64,000 nt of DNA from Solibacillus silvestris_B (GTDB taxonomy: Bacteria; Bacillota; Bacilli; Bacillales_A; Planococcaceae), in the NCBI RefSeq assembly GCF_051967575.1, contig NZ_JBQCJW010000008.1, positions 1 through 64,000 of the forward strand, in the 5' to 3' direction. The translations under genes and the position numbers were made by a program. How positions within the stretch are numbered: position 1 is the first letter of the stretch; each line of letters opens with the position of its first letter. This document shows positions 8,456 through 16,234 of this stretch, one piece after another. The notes beneath the pieces were generated by a model, which did not search any database, was not told the DNA's origin, and worked only from the letters and a program-made list of their open reading frames with translations.

Positions 8456-9280
8456 ATGAATCCAAAGCTGCAAGTAATTGTTGATTCGATTGATTTCTAC
8501 CAATCTACATATCCAGAAGATGCATGCATATTAATATTTGATACGGAGAAAGTTGTCGGATATAAAAGAGGAAACAAAATCGATCTAAAAATTCAATTGG
8601 GCGAAAGTGTTGAAAAACATCTCAATACAACAAGCGTACGGGCCATGAAAAGCGGGAAGTTCCTGCGTGAGGAGCGCAGTGCGGAAGGATTTGGCTTCCC
8701 TTATATCGCCTCTTCTGTTCCTATATATGATAATGGCGAAGTTGTCGGTGTTGTGACAGGTGTTATTTCCAATTACCGTGTGAGCAATATGCGATTCGTT
8801 GCTGAAGAGCTTTCCGGGGCTGTACAGGAAATGTCGGCTACGACAGAGCAATTGGCCAATGCGAGCACCGATGTTTCCATGCGCCTCGAAGAACTTTCAA
8901 AATACGCCGAGCAAATGCACAACAATATTATGCAGATTAATTCCATTGTAGCAGCTGTAAAAGATATCGCCATGCATTCGAAAATTTTAGGATTAAATGC
9001 CTCCATCGAAGCCGCCCGCTCAGGCGAACATGGAAAGGGGTTTGCGGTTGTAGCAAACGAAATACAGAAAATGGCCCAAAATAGTACCGACAGTGCCGAT
9101 AATATTGCAAAGCAACTTATCGATATTACGGATTCCATTGAGCATATTAATGCCTACACGAAACAAATTTCCTCATTTACAGAGGAATACACAACAAGCA
9201 TGCACGAGATGAGCAACGGATATGGCAGCATTAACGAAATGGGACAAAGACTTTTGGAGCTGGGCGAAATCGAACATTAG
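8456..9280 (+). CDS. Soluble methyl-accepting chemotaxis-type signal transducer (YfmS-like)
   Basis: A 274-aa cytosolic receptor without membrane segments. Residues 1-110 form a small sensor domain; residues from about 115 form the coiled-coil signalling hairpin, with the conserved tip SKILGLNASIEAARSGEHG and GFAVVANEIQKMA. This arrangement matches the short soluble receptors of the B. subtilis YfmS type, which couple to CheW/CheA. The usual methylation helices are nearly absent because the coiled coil is short. ATG 8456 has AGAGGTGG upstream, so I prefer it to the longer frame from 8417. A second gene of the same type lies at 38032-38853. The ligand is unknown. Confidence 0.75.
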   Translation: MNPKLQVIVDSIDFYQSTYPEDACILIFDTEKVVGYKRGNKIDLKIQLGESVEKHLNTTSVRAMKSGKFLREERSAEGFGFPYIASSVPIYDNGEVVGVVTGVISNYRVSNMRFVAEELSGAVQEMSATTEQLANASTDVSMRLEELSKYAEQMHNNIMQINSIVAAVKDIAMHSKILGLNASIEAARSGEHGKGFAVVANEIQKMAQNSTDSADNIAKQLIDITDSIEHINAYTKQISSFTEEYTTSMHEMSNGYGSINEMGQRLLELGEIEH

Positions 9281-9285
9281 CTTTT

Positions 9286-9326
9286 AGCGTTTGAAAAGGA
9301 AAGCCCTTTCCTTGCAAACGCTTTTT
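9286..9326 (+). terminator. Terminator of the soluble chemoreceptor gene
   Basis: AGCGTTTG and CAAACGCT form the stem, with an inner AAAGG/CCTTT extension. TTTTT follows at 9322-9326. It begins 6 bases after the stop codon. Confidence 0.8.
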
Positions 9327-9393
9327 ATAATGATAAACCTTTTGCACAGCAGAAAAGCCCGCTGCTGCAAATGACTTGATAATAATTTTTTCG

Positions 9394-9434
9394 CAAAACC
9401 CTTTCCCGGAAAGAATCTTTGGGAAAGGGTTTTA
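9394..9434. terminator. Terminator-like hairpin, left copy
   Basis: CAAAACCCTTTCCC (9394-9407) pairs with GGGAAAGGGTTTT (9421-9433), a 13-bp perfect stem with T-runs on both strands. It is nearly identical to the hairpin at 11154-11193, and the two bracket the MerR cassette. Just to its left another hairpin (CAGCAG/CTGCTG) lies at about 9345-9370. Confidence 0.7.
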
Positions 9435-9449
9435 TACGATTCAAATCAG

Positions 9450-9480
9450 TTGAAAGTGACCTAACGTCATCTTATATACT
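9450..9480 (+). promoter_or_regulatory. MerR-type promoter with operator dyad
   Basis: TTGAAA (9450-9455) and TATACT (9475-9480) are separated by 19 bp, longer than the normal 17 and typical of MerR-activated promoters. The spacer carries the dyad TGACCTAACGTCA (9457-9469), TGAC and GTCA around 5 bp, the usual place for a MerR dimer. The downstream genes are a small membrane peptide, a MerR regulator (9690) and a transporter-like protein. I infer an autoregulated operon. Confidence 0.7.
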
Positions 9481-9528
9481 GTCAATAAATGATCCATTCC
9501 ATGACGAACTTAAAAGGAGAATGCAGCT

Positions 9529-9672
9529 TTGAAAAAGGGCGATATTGTTATTTACGCACTCGTTGTTGTGGGAGCAGGTGTAGGTTTGCTTTTTGATCAC
9601 GCGCTGCCCGGGGTGCTAATCGGCTTAGGTATTGGCTACGTATTTAAAACTATGTTATTTAAAGATGAGTAA
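9529..9672 (+). CDS. Small two-helix membrane protein, first gene of MerR operon
   Basis: A 47-aa frame from TTG 9529 to TAA 9672, preceded by AAAGGAGA at 9513-9519. The product is MKKGDIVIYALVVVGAGVGL followed by a short polar turn (FDH) and a second glycine-rich hydrophobic stretch, ending FKDE. It therefore looks like a membrane hairpin. It lies 48 bases downstream of the MerR-type promoter and 17 bases upstream of the merR gene. I do not recognise the family. The good ribosome-binding site and consistent hydrophobic pattern support it as real. Confidence 0.6.
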   Translation: MKKGDIVIYALVVVGAGVGLLFDHALPGVLIGLGIGYVFKTMLFKDE

Positions 9673-9689
9673 GAAAGTAGGTTTTAGTA

Positions 9690-10427
9690 TTGTTTCATAT
9701 TAATGAGTTTAAAAAGCTAGGCGGTGTATCTGTTAGAACCTTAAGATATTACGACAAAATAGAACTGCTTAAACCTGTTTCAAAAACTGATGGAGGACAT
9801 CGATTATACTCAAACAGCGAGTTGAAGAAGCTTCAGTTGATACAATTTTTAAAAACGATTGGATTTAAATTAGGCGAGATTAAAAACATGTTGGAATCCG
9901 ACGAATGGGATTGGTCCAATAGTTTAACGAAACAGCTTTCCTACGTCTTAAGTGAAAAGGACCGGCTTTCAAAAATAGAAGCGAGTTTACGAGGGCTAAT
10001 AAATGGTATAGCAATTGATGGGGAAGAATTCGAGATTAAAAGAATTATGGAGCTCTATAACAGAAATTCCAAAGAAACTTTAAATTATAAGCTCGATACA
10101 TTAAATATTAAAAACATAAAGGTTCTGGGTAAACTGCCAAATATGTCCAGCAGCGATCCCGATTCTTTAGAGTGGATTGCTTTAGTAGGCCAATTGAAAA
10201 AATATATGCATCTTAATTATGATAATGCACGAATACAAAATATCATTAGAAGAATGGATATAAAAAAAGGTGAGGATTTTGAAGGAGAAGATACATTTTT
10301 AGATAAACTTTGGGATATTAGGAAATCGCCTGAGGATTCGAATAATTACAATCTCTACCCACTGGACCAAGATGTCCTTGAATTTATGGAAAAAGCTTAT
10401 CTTTATTATCTCGATAATCAAATCTGA
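9690..10427 (+). CDS. MerR-family transcriptional regulator
   Basis: A 245-aa protein. Residues 1-70 are a MerR winged helix-turn-helix (GGVSVRTLRYYDKI, then HRLYSNSELKKLQLIQFLKTIGF). A dimerisation helix follows at about 75-110, and a C-terminal part of about 130 residues has no motif I can name. It has no metal-binding cysteine pattern, so an organic or drug-like ligand is more likely. The start is TTG with a weak AAGTAGG site. It lies in an AT-rich operon with a small membrane peptide upstream and a membrane protein 34 bp downstream. The MerR-type dyad at 9457-9469 is its probable operator. Confidence 0.8.
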   Translation: MFHINEFKKLGGVSVRTLRYYDKIELLKPVSKTDGGHRLYSNSELKKLQLIQFLKTIGFKLGEIKNMLESDEWDWSNSLTKQLSYVLSEKDRLSKIEASLRGLINGIAIDGEEFEIKRIMELYNRNSKETLNYKLDTLNIKNIKVLGKLPNMSSSDPDSLEWIALVGQLKKYMHLNYDNARIQNIIRRMDIKKGEDFEGEDTFLDKLWDIRKSPEDSNNYNLYPLDQDVLEFMEKAYLYYLDNQI

Positions 10428-10460
10428 TTTCTGAATACGATGATTCATATGGAGGGAAAG

Positions 10461-11117
10461 ATGGGTATTAATATATTAATTTATTTGGGTGGCTTAGCTC
10501 TTTTAGATACGTTGAGCCCTACAATAATTGGTGTTACTTTATTTCTTGTTTTAAAAGATAATAAAAATCTAACAACAAGATTATTGGCATATCTCTTTAC
10601 AGTGGCAATTTTGTATTTTTCATTAGGTTTAATAATGATGTCAGGCTTAAATTATATTATTGAGACATTTTCCGATATTTTTCAAAACAGAATATTCAGC
10701 TGGCTTATCTTCAGTATAGGGGCTATCTTATTTACTGCTAGCTTTTTTATTCCCGCAAATAAAAAAGGCAATATTCCAGAGCCTAAAACCCAGAGCTATC
10801 TTTCAATTGTATTTATTGGCATTACTACATTTATCATTGAAGCAGGTACAGCTCTACCGTATTTCACCGCTCTCGGTTTATTAACTACAATTGATATACC
10901 CCCGTATGAGCGGATTTCGATTATAGCGGGATATAATATTGTTATGATTTTGCCAGCTCTGCTCATTTTCTTAAGCTTTAAATTATTAAATAAGTGGATA
11001 AATCCTAATTTAGTTAATCTACGCAATAAAATATCGAGCAGTTCAAATTCGACTCTATCTTGGATGATGTGTATAGTTGGGATAATATTAATATTTTACA
11101 CAGTCGATTATTTATAA
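10461..11117 (+). CDS. GAP/Sap-like (LysE-superfamily type) integral membrane protein
   Basis: A 218-aa membrane protein with about six hydrophobic segments (near residues 3-26, 33-56, 68-90, 103-128, 140-165 and 195-215). The opening GGLALLDTLSPTIIGVTLFLVL, with an intramembrane Asp and Ser-Pro, resembles the GAP (Sap/SfLAP) family related to LysE-type exporters. That family assignment is tentative. I use ATG 10461, which has GGAGG at the right distance, rather than 10440. It is the last gene of the MerR-controlled operon, so it is the likely effector, an exporter for whatever the regulator senses. Confidence 0.6.
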   Translation: MGINILIYLGGLALLDTLSPTIIGVTLFLVLKDNKNLTTRLLAYLFTVAILYFSLGLIMMSGLNYIIETFSDIFQNRIFSWLIFSIGAILFTASFFIPANKKGNIPEPKTQSYLSIVFIGITTFIIEAGTALPYFTALGLLTTIDIPPYERISIIAGYNIVMILPALLIFLSFKLLNKWINPNLVNLRNKISSSSNSTLSWMMCIVGIILIFYTVDYL

Positions 11118-11153
11118 TGAATTTTGATGCAGCTCAACAAAAACTTTCTTATA

Positions 11154-11193
11154 CAAAACCCTTTCCCGAAAAAAATTTTGGGAAAGGGTTTTG
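11154..11193 (+). terminator. Terminator of the MerR cassette, right copy
   Basis: CAAAACCCTTTCCC (11154-11167) pairs perfectly over 14 bp with GGGAAAGGGTTTTG (11180-11193). The arms match the hairpin at 9394-9434 almost base for base, while the loops differ. It follows the membrane protein stop at 11117. Confidence 0.75.
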
Positions 11194-11450
11194 CAATTTC
11201 GCAAAATCATCATCATAAAATTCGACGTGTTGGGAATTAAAAAATTTCCGTGTATGAGCAACTCACCTAAATACTTTCATAGCAAGATAGTACGGACAAG
11301 GTATATACTCTCACACAGATATTGCACAATTATTGGATGCTGTCGATTTAATCTAGCAGCCATTATTACCCGAAAATTTGTATATTACTTGTGTATTACG
11401 TGTACTTATCCACAGGTTTTTATACAACTTTCCCATGAATTGAAATATGG
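11194..11450. other. Intergenic stretch without recognisable genes
   Basis: I see no gene, RNA or strong repeat between the cassette terminator and the rpsI terminator. An open frame runs through it on the plus strand into rpsI but has no ribosome-binding site and is a shadow. Confidence 0.5.
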
Positions 11451-11488
11451 AAAAAAACCCTGCAAACGCAATGGTTGCAGGGTTTTTT
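11451..11488 (-). terminator. Terminator of the rplM-rpsI operon
   Basis: On the minus strand, CCCTGCAACC pairs with the descending arm GTTTGCAGGG and is followed by seven T (11451-11457). It lies 25 bases after the rpsI stop. Confidence 0.85.
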
Positions 11489-11512
11489 GTTGCATTGAGC
11501 AATTTGTAAAAA

Positions 11513-11905
11513 TTAACGTTTTGAGAATTGAGGTGCACGACGAGCGCCGCGTAGACCTGGTTTTTTACGCTCTTTCATACGAGAATCACGAGTTAATAGA
11601 CCTGCTGCTTTTAAAGCGCCACGGAAGTCTGGATCAACTTGTAATAATGCACGTGCGATACCGTGACGGATTGCTCCAGCTTGACCTGTGAATCCACCGC
11701 CGTTTACGTTAACGTGAACGTCATATGAACCTTTAGTTTCTGTAGCTACTAATGGTTGGTTGATAATTAAGTGTAAAGTTTCGTATGGTAGGTAATCCGC
11801 AACATCACGGTTGTTGATTACTACTTTACCTTCGCCTGGTACTAAACGTACGCGAGCAGTTGAGCTTTTACGGCGACCTGTGCCGATGTATTGTACTTGT
11901 GCCAA
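11513..11905 (-). CDS. rpsI: 30S ribosomal protein S9
   Basis: S9 of 130 aa. It opens with QYIGTGRRKSSTARVRLVPG and ends with the basic tail RRAPQFSKR, whose last residues reach the P-site tRNA in known 30S structures. Full family length. It follows rplM by 29 bp in the conserved rplM-rpsI operon, with AGGAGG before the ATG. Confidence 0.97.
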   Translation of the reverse strand: MAQVQYIGTGRRKSSTARVRLVPGEGKVVINNRDVADYLPYETLHLIINQPLVATETKGSYDVHVNVNGGGFTGQAGAIRHGIARALLQVDPDFRGALKAAGLLTRDSRMKERKKPGLRGARRAPQFSKR

Positions 11906-11934
11906 AGTTATTTCCTCCTATTATAGTTTATTGA

Positions 11935-12372
11935 TTAACCACGTAACTCGTAAGCTTCTGGTTTTTGTGCAGCGTGTGGATGCTCAGAACCAGTGTAAAC
12001 GTTCAATTTAGAGAACATTTGACGACCTAAAGAGTTCTTTGGAAGCATACCTTTAATTGCTAACTCAAGCATTTGAGTTGGGTATTTTTCCTTCATTTCG
12101 CCAGCTGTACGTTGTTTTAAACCACCAGCGAACTGAGTGTGACGGTAGTAAATTTTCTTTTGTAATTTGTTACCTGTTAACTCAATTTTATCAGCGTTGA
12201 TGATGATCACATGATCTCCTGTATCAACGTTTGGTGTGAAAGTTGGTTTATGTTTACCGCGTAAGATAGCAGCTACTTCAGAAGCTAAACGACCTAATGT
12301 TTGGCCTTCTGCGTCAACTACTAACCATTTACGTTCTACTTCTTGACCTTTAGCCATGAAAGTTGTGCGCAT
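11935..12372 (-). CDS. rplM: 50S ribosomal protein L13
   Basis: L13 of 145 aa, the usual Bacillales length. The motifs WLVVDAEGQTLGRLAS and GMLPKNSLGRQMFSKLNVY are clear. It is an early 23S assembly protein. The ATG is preceded by AGGAGG. The gene has its own promoter and a leader that may be the L13 autoregulatory element (12373-12470). It is co-transcribed with rpsI. Confidence 0.97.
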   Translation of the reverse strand: MRTTFMAKGQEVERKWLVVDAEGQTLGRLASEVAAILRGKHKPTFTPNVDTGDHVIIINADKIELTGNKLQKKIYYRHTQFAGGLKQRTAGEMKEKYPTQMLELAIKGMLPKNSLGRQMFSKLNVYTGSEHPHAAQKPEAYELRG

Positions 12373-12470
12373 GTTTGTATCCTCCTAATCGATATGAATT
12401 ACCGTTATTTTTCATTATATACACTTTATAAGTTTCGGGGCTTATTTTTGTGGTGGTAATGAAAATACCA
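12373..12470 (-). promoter_or_regulatory. rplM 5' leader, candidate L13 leader RNA
   Basis: The roughly 100-nt leader contains two small hairpins on the minus strand, GGTA-loop-TACC and TAAG-CCCCGAAA-CTTA. Bacillales rplM genes are known to carry an autoregulatory L13 leader. I infer that this is it from position and hairpins only; I cannot check it against the covariance model. Confidence 0.4.
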
Positions 12471-12476
12471 TACATC

Positions 12477-12505
12477 ATCATATACTGAATCGCATTTAAA
12501 GTCAA
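12477..12505 (-). promoter_or_regulatory. rplM-rpsI promoter
   Basis: A -35 TTGACT (12500-12505) and -10 TATGAT (12477-12482) are 17 bp apart on the minus strand, a strong sigma-A match about 105 bp upstream of rplM. Confidence 0.75.
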
Positions 12506-12601
12506 GATATTTAATTGAACACCTGGAGAGGTTGTTAACCCTTTTCAGAAGGCTATTTTCCTCGTAATTCCCCGAATAAAGAACAATATTTCAAAAATTT
12601 T

Positions 12602-13351
12602 TTACAAACTTTCATAAAAAACCTGTTCTAAATATAAACCGTGTGCAGGGGCGGTTTTGCCTGCTTGCGTACGATCCATAGATGCAATTATATGTGTTAG
12701 TGAAGCGGCTTCTCTTCTCCCTATGCCAACTTCCCATAACGTCCCCGCGATAATCCTGACCATATTGTATAAAAAGCCGTTTCCGCTTATTGTCATATGC
12801 AGCTCGTCACCATGCCAGCCAAGCTCCAGCGCATGTACAGTACGGACTTTATCGACGACACTCGTATTTGCCGCGCAAAAGCAGCTGAAGTCATGTGTCC
12901 CGACAATCGCTTTTGCCGCTTCACGCATCGCCTCGACATTTGGCTTTATACCGCCTGTCTCCACCGTATAATGGCGTCTAAACGGGCTTTGAATCATACT
13001 GCAGTCCCATATATACCGATAACATTTGCCCGACACATTGTAGCGCGCATGAAAATCATCGCTTGCTTGTTCCACCTGCAATACACGGATATCGCGTGGC
13101 AGCTGCACATTTAATGCTTTCATATATTTCTCAGGCGGGATCATTAAATCCGTGTCAAAATGGATAACTTGGCCTGTTGCGTGGACACGCGCATCTGTGC
13201 GTCCGCTTGCTGTGATTTTTACATGAAGCCCTTTATGCATTTTTGCCAATACTTTTTCTATTTCAAGCTGCACGGTACGCTCGCCTGGCTGTACTTGATA
13301 ACCGGCGAAGGCCGTACCATCATAGCTGATCGTTGCTTTTAGTCTCGCCAT
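12602..13351 (-). CDS. truA: tRNA pseudouridine(38-40) synthase TruA
   Basis: A 249-aa enzyme that converts U38-U40 of the tRNA anticodon stem to pseudouridine. The catalytic Asp is in the motif SGRTDARVHATGQV (about residues 48-61). ISYDGTAFAGYQVQ at the N-terminus and GNGFLYNMVRIIAGTL near the C-terminus are characteristic. Length is normal. The ATG is preceded by AAAGGAG. It lies 12 bp after ecfT, so it belongs to the ecfA1-ecfA2-ecfT-truA operon as in B. subtilis. Confidence 0.96.
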   Translation of the reverse strand: MARLKATISYDGTAFAGYQVQPGERTVQLEIEKVLAKMHKGLHVKITASGRTDARVHATGQVIHFDTDLMIPPEKYMKALNVQLPRDIRVLQVEQASDDFHARYNVSGKCYRYIWDCSMIQSPFRRHYTVETGGIKPNVEAMREAAKAIVGTHDFSCFCAANTSVVDKVRTVHALELGWHGDELHMTISGNGFLYNMVRIIAGTLWEVGIGRREAASLTHIIASMDRTQAGKTAPAHGLYLEQVFYESL

Positions 13352-13363
13352 GTCTTTACTCCT

Positions 13364-14161
13364 TTAACTGCGCAGCATCCATAATAATACTGCAAGAATT
13401 ACAAGTACAACTAAACTAATCGTATCTTTTGCATCCCATTTGAGCCGGCGATATTTCGTTCGCCCCTCGCCTCCGCGGTAGCCGCGCACTTCCATCGCAG
13501 TCGCTAAATCTTCCGCACGCTTAAATGCACTGACAAAGAGCGGAACCAATAATGGGACTACCGCCTTTAGACGATCTTTAATCGGGCCGGCGCTTAAATC
13601 CGAACCGCGTGCCATTTGCGCTTTCATGATCTTATCCGTTTCATCCATTAATGTCGGGATGAAGCGCAAGGAAATGGACATCATCAATGCAAGCTCATGC
13701 ACAGGCAATTTCAGCTTCTTGAATGGGTCTAAAAGCACTTCCAGCCCGTCTGTAATTGAAATTGGCGACGTCGTTAATGTTAGGATGGATGTCATAAACA
13801 CAAGCATTAAAAAGCGCATTGAAATAAACACACCTTGACGCAAGCCTTCCTCATATATTTTCATGAAGCCAAGATCAGCTAATACAGCCCCTTCTTTTGT
13901 CATGAACAGATGCAAAAGCAGTGTAAAGAGCATTAAGAAAATGACAGGCTTTAATCCATTGATCAAAAAATAAAGACGGATTCTTGACAGCAAAATGACG
14001 ATCAATGTAAATGCCAGTAATATTCCGTACGTTACAGTGTTGTTGGCAAAAAAAACGACAATAATAAATGCGAATACAAAGAGCAGTTTTGAGCGCGGGT
14101 CAAGCTTATGGACAAATGAATTGCCAGGAATATATCGTCCGAAAATCATTTTTTCCATCAT
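13364..14161 (-). CDS. ecfT: ECF transporter transmembrane protein EcfT
   Basis: A 265-aa membrane protein. It opens with the typical FGRYIPGNSFVHKLDPRSKLL and has about five to six membrane helices. The two coupling motifs with Ala-Arg-Gly character, MARGSDLSAGP and AMEVRGYRGG, sit in the cytoplasmic helices that contact the ATPases. EcfT joins EcfA1 and EcfA2 to exchangeable S-components for vitamin uptake (riboflavin, folate, biotin, thiamine and others). Its start overlaps the ecfA2 stop by 4 bp, indicating translational coupling. No S-component gene is present in the window, as expected for a shared group II module. Confidence 0.93.
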   Translation of the reverse strand: MMEKMIFGRYIPGNSFVHKLDPRSKLLFVFAFIIVVFFANNTVTYGILLAFTLIVILLSRIRLYFLINGLKPVIFLMLFTLLLHLFMTKEGAVLADLGFMKIYEEGLRQGVFISMRFLMLVFMTSILTLTTSPISITDGLEVLLDPFKKLKLPVHELALMMSISLRFIPTLMDETDKIMKAQMARGSDLSAGPIKDRLKAVVPLLVPLFVSAFKRAEDLATAMEVRGYRGGEGRTKYRRLKWDAKDTISLVVLVILAVLLWMLRS

Positions 14162-15030
14162 TGTCCATCACGCCCCTTTTGAATCGCCTGTCCGATTTCC
14201 GCTGCGAGCTCCTCTTCTGTCAAGCAAACTTTCGATAAGGCTTTCCCCATCATTTTCTCGAATTGACGTTGGAAGCGAACAACGCGCGGCGGTTCCAGAC
14301 GAAACTTGGCAAGCATTGCAGCATCGCTAAAAATATCGTGCGGCTCACCTGTTGAAACACAGCGGCCTTCATGCATAATGGCAACCGAATCCGCATAGCG
14401 CGCTGCATCTTCCATACTATGTGTAACAAGAATCGTCGTTAAACCGCGCTCTTTATGTAGCTTATAAAATAAGTCCATAATTTCCTTTTGACCACGTGGA
14501 TCAAGACCCGCTGTTGGCTCATCCAAAACGATTACTTCAGGGTCCATTGCCAAAACGCCTGCAATGGCCACACGACGCATTTGCCCGCCTGATAAATCAA
14601 ATGGGGACTTTTCGAGTATGTCCTCAGGCAATCCTACTAGCGAGATCAATTCACGTGCACGCTTCTCCGCCTCTTCCTCGGACACCCCAAAATTCATCGG
14701 GCCGAACATAATATCCTTTAATACAGTCTCCTCAAATAATTGGTGTTCCGGGAATTGAAATACAATCCCAACCTTTTGGCGTATGGATTTTAAATCTTTC
14801 GCCTTTTTCCCTGCCTCAATCAATCGGTCTCCAATTTTCACCGTACCGCTCGATGGCTTTAATAACCCGTTGAAATGTAGGAGAATTGTCGACTTTCCAG
14901 AGCCTGTATGTCCGATGATCGCTTGATATGTCCCGCTTTTTATCGTTAAATCGACTTCATGGAGGGCACTTTTTTCAAATGGTGTGCCTTTTGAATAGGC
15001 ATAGCTTACTTGTTGAAGTTGGATGTCCAT
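14158..15030 (-). CDS. ecfA2: ECF transporter ATPase EcfA2
   Basis: A 290-aa ATPase. Walker A GHTGSGKST, Q-loop IVFQFPEHQLFEETV, signature LSGGQMRRVAIAG, Walker B VIVLDEPTAGLDP and the switch LVTHSMED are all intact. It pairs with EcfA1 to drive the ECF module. It overlaps ecfA1 by 25 bp and ecfT by 4 bp. The long C-terminal extension after about residue 230 is normal for this subunit. Confidence 0.95.
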   Translation of the reverse strand: MDIQLQQVSYAYSKGTPFEKSALHEVDLTIKSGTYQAIIGHTGSGKSTILLHFNGLLKPSSGTVKIGDRLIEAGKKAKDLKSIRQKVGIVFQFPEHQLFEETVLKDIMFGPMNFGVSEEEAEKRARELISLVGLPEDILEKSPFDLSGGQMRRVAIAGVLAMDPEVIVLDEPTAGLDPRGQKEIMDLFYKLHKERGLTTILVTHSMEDAARYADSVAIMHEGRCVSTGEPHDIFSDAAMLAKFRLEPPRVVRFQRQFEKMMGKALSKVCLTEEELAAEIGQAIQKGRDGQ

Positions 15031-15851
15031 AAATCATTCACCAGCTCTTCTTCTGTCATATGTTGTCCTACAAGCTGAACTCCTTCAGCTTGCAGCAGCT
15101 TTGTCATTTTCATTGCAAACGGCATATCGAGACCAAACTGCACAAGTTCATCTCCTAATGCGAAAATTTCTGAAGGGATTCCTTCCGCATATTTTTTGCC
15201 GTCATTCATAAAAATAATGCGGTCCGCCAATAGCGCCTCTTCTAAATCATGGGTAATCGCCAAAACGGTTAAGCCAATTTCTTTTCGCAGCACTTCGACG
15301 ATCGTCAACACTTCTTCCCGGCCTTGTGGATCGAGCATCGAAGTCGCTTCATCCAATATTAAAATCTGAGGATGCATCGCCAATGCCCCGGCAATCGCCA
15401 CACGCTGCTTTTGCCCGCCTGATAAATGATGGGGCTCATGGTTGATAAAGTCTTCCATCTTCACTTGCCGTAGTGCATTGTGTACACGTTCTACCATCTC
15501 TTCATGAGGAACACCGTTGTTTTCCAGCGAAAACGCAACATCATCCTGCACAGTGGCGCCGACAAACTGATTGTCCGGATTTTGAAACACGATACCAATT
15601 TGCGAGCGGATTTCCCATAAGTTTTCTTCCGTAAGTATATCACGTTTAATACGGACTTCCCCTTGCTGCGGCAATAATAGCCCGCTCATCAATTTTGCCA
15701 TTGTCGATTTGCCGGAGCCATTATGGCCGACAATCGCAATCCATTCGCCTTTACTAATCGCAAATGATACATCCTCAACTGCATTGCGGGCATTTGCGTC
15801 ATCTGGTGTATATGAAAATGTTACATGATTAAATGATAAAATTTCACTCAT
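15006..15851 (-). CDS. ecfA1: ECF transporter ATPase EcfA1
   Basis: A 281-aa ATPase starting MSEILSFNHVTFSYT. Walker A GHNGSGKST, Q-loop VFQNPDNQFVGATV, signature LSGGQKQRVAIAG, Walker B LILDEATSMLDP and switch AITHDLEE are intact. I chose ATG 15851, preceded by AGAGGAGAAAG, rather than the frame start at 15956; the longer version adds 35 residues unlike the family. First gene of ecfA1-ecfA2-ecfT-truA. Its leader holds a structured element ending in a U-run (16049-16143), which may control the operon. Confidence 0.95.
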   Translation of the reverse strand: MSEILSFNHVTFSYTPDDANARNAVEDVSFAISKGEWIAIVGHNGSGKSTMAKLMSGLLLPQQGEVRIKRDILTEENLWEIRSQIGIVFQNPDNQFVGATVQDDVAFSLENNGVPHEEMVERVHNALRQVKMEDFINHEPHHLSGGQKQRVAIAGALAMHPQILILDEATSMLDPQGREEVLTIVEVLRKEIGLTVLAITHDLEEALLADRIIFMNDGKKYAEGIPSEIFALGDELVQFGLDMPFAMKMTKLLQAEGVQLVGQHMTEEELVNDLWTSNFNK

Positions 15852-16046
15852 GTTCAGCTTTCTCCTCTCTGCCATGGCACTGTATTCCACATTTATATGA
15901 AACAACCTGAATTTCCTGGGAAATGATACATATATAAAAATAAAGCACGTTCTCAAACAAGTTTTGCGCGAACGGCCACCTATTTAAACGTACTTTATGT
16001 TTGCATATGTATTGGGAATTTAGGTGCTCAACCCTTCATTCCGTAA
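15852..16046 (-). other. ecfA1 leader, 3' part, without a gene
   Basis: No gene is visible here. It contains a second copy of a short motif, AATTTAGGTGCTCAACCC (16017-16034 on the plus strand), also found inside the structured element upstream. Confidence 0.4.
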
Positions 16047-16048
16047 AT

Positions 16049-16143
16049 AAAAAAGCGCGCACCTCATTCAGAGAAATGCGCTTGTCGTTACATTTACAAA
16101 ATTTACGGGTGCTCAAGCCCGGAAATTCGTTGAATGAGGTGCG
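16049..16143 (-). ncRNA. Structured leader element with terminator-like end upstream of ecfA1
   Basis: A perfect 13-bp stem, 16058-16070 with 16131-16143, encloses 60 nt with two further hairpins. One is AATTT-A-CGGG/CCCG-G-AAATT (16100-16127) around the loop TGCTCAAG; the other is AAATG/CATTT (16074-16095). On the minus strand the closing arm is followed by CGC and six T (16049-16054), so it can act as an intrinsic terminator. It lies between the rplQ terminator and ecfA1, downstream of a candidate promoter. Either a regulatory leader RNA or an intergenic repeat; I do not recognise it. Confidence 0.5.
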
Positions 16144-16182
16144 GAGAGCTAAACGAGACGCCAGTAGTAGACTACCCCGCTC

Positions 16183-16211
16183 ATCATAACGCTCAGCTTA
16201 ATTATTGTCGT
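16183..16211 (-). promoter_or_regulatory. Candidate promoter for ecfA1A2T-truA
   Basis: ACGACA (16206-16211) and TATGAT (16183-16188) are 17 bp apart on the minus strand, between the rplQ terminator and the structured leader. The -35 is weak (4 of 6), so support is moderate. Confidence 0.4.
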
Positions 16212-16234
16212 ATAAATCATTGTTGTTACGTTAT

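Noticed and set aside
11191..11691. 166-codon plus-strand frame entering rpsI
   Set aside because: Half of it is antisense to rpsI and it crosses the rpsI terminator.
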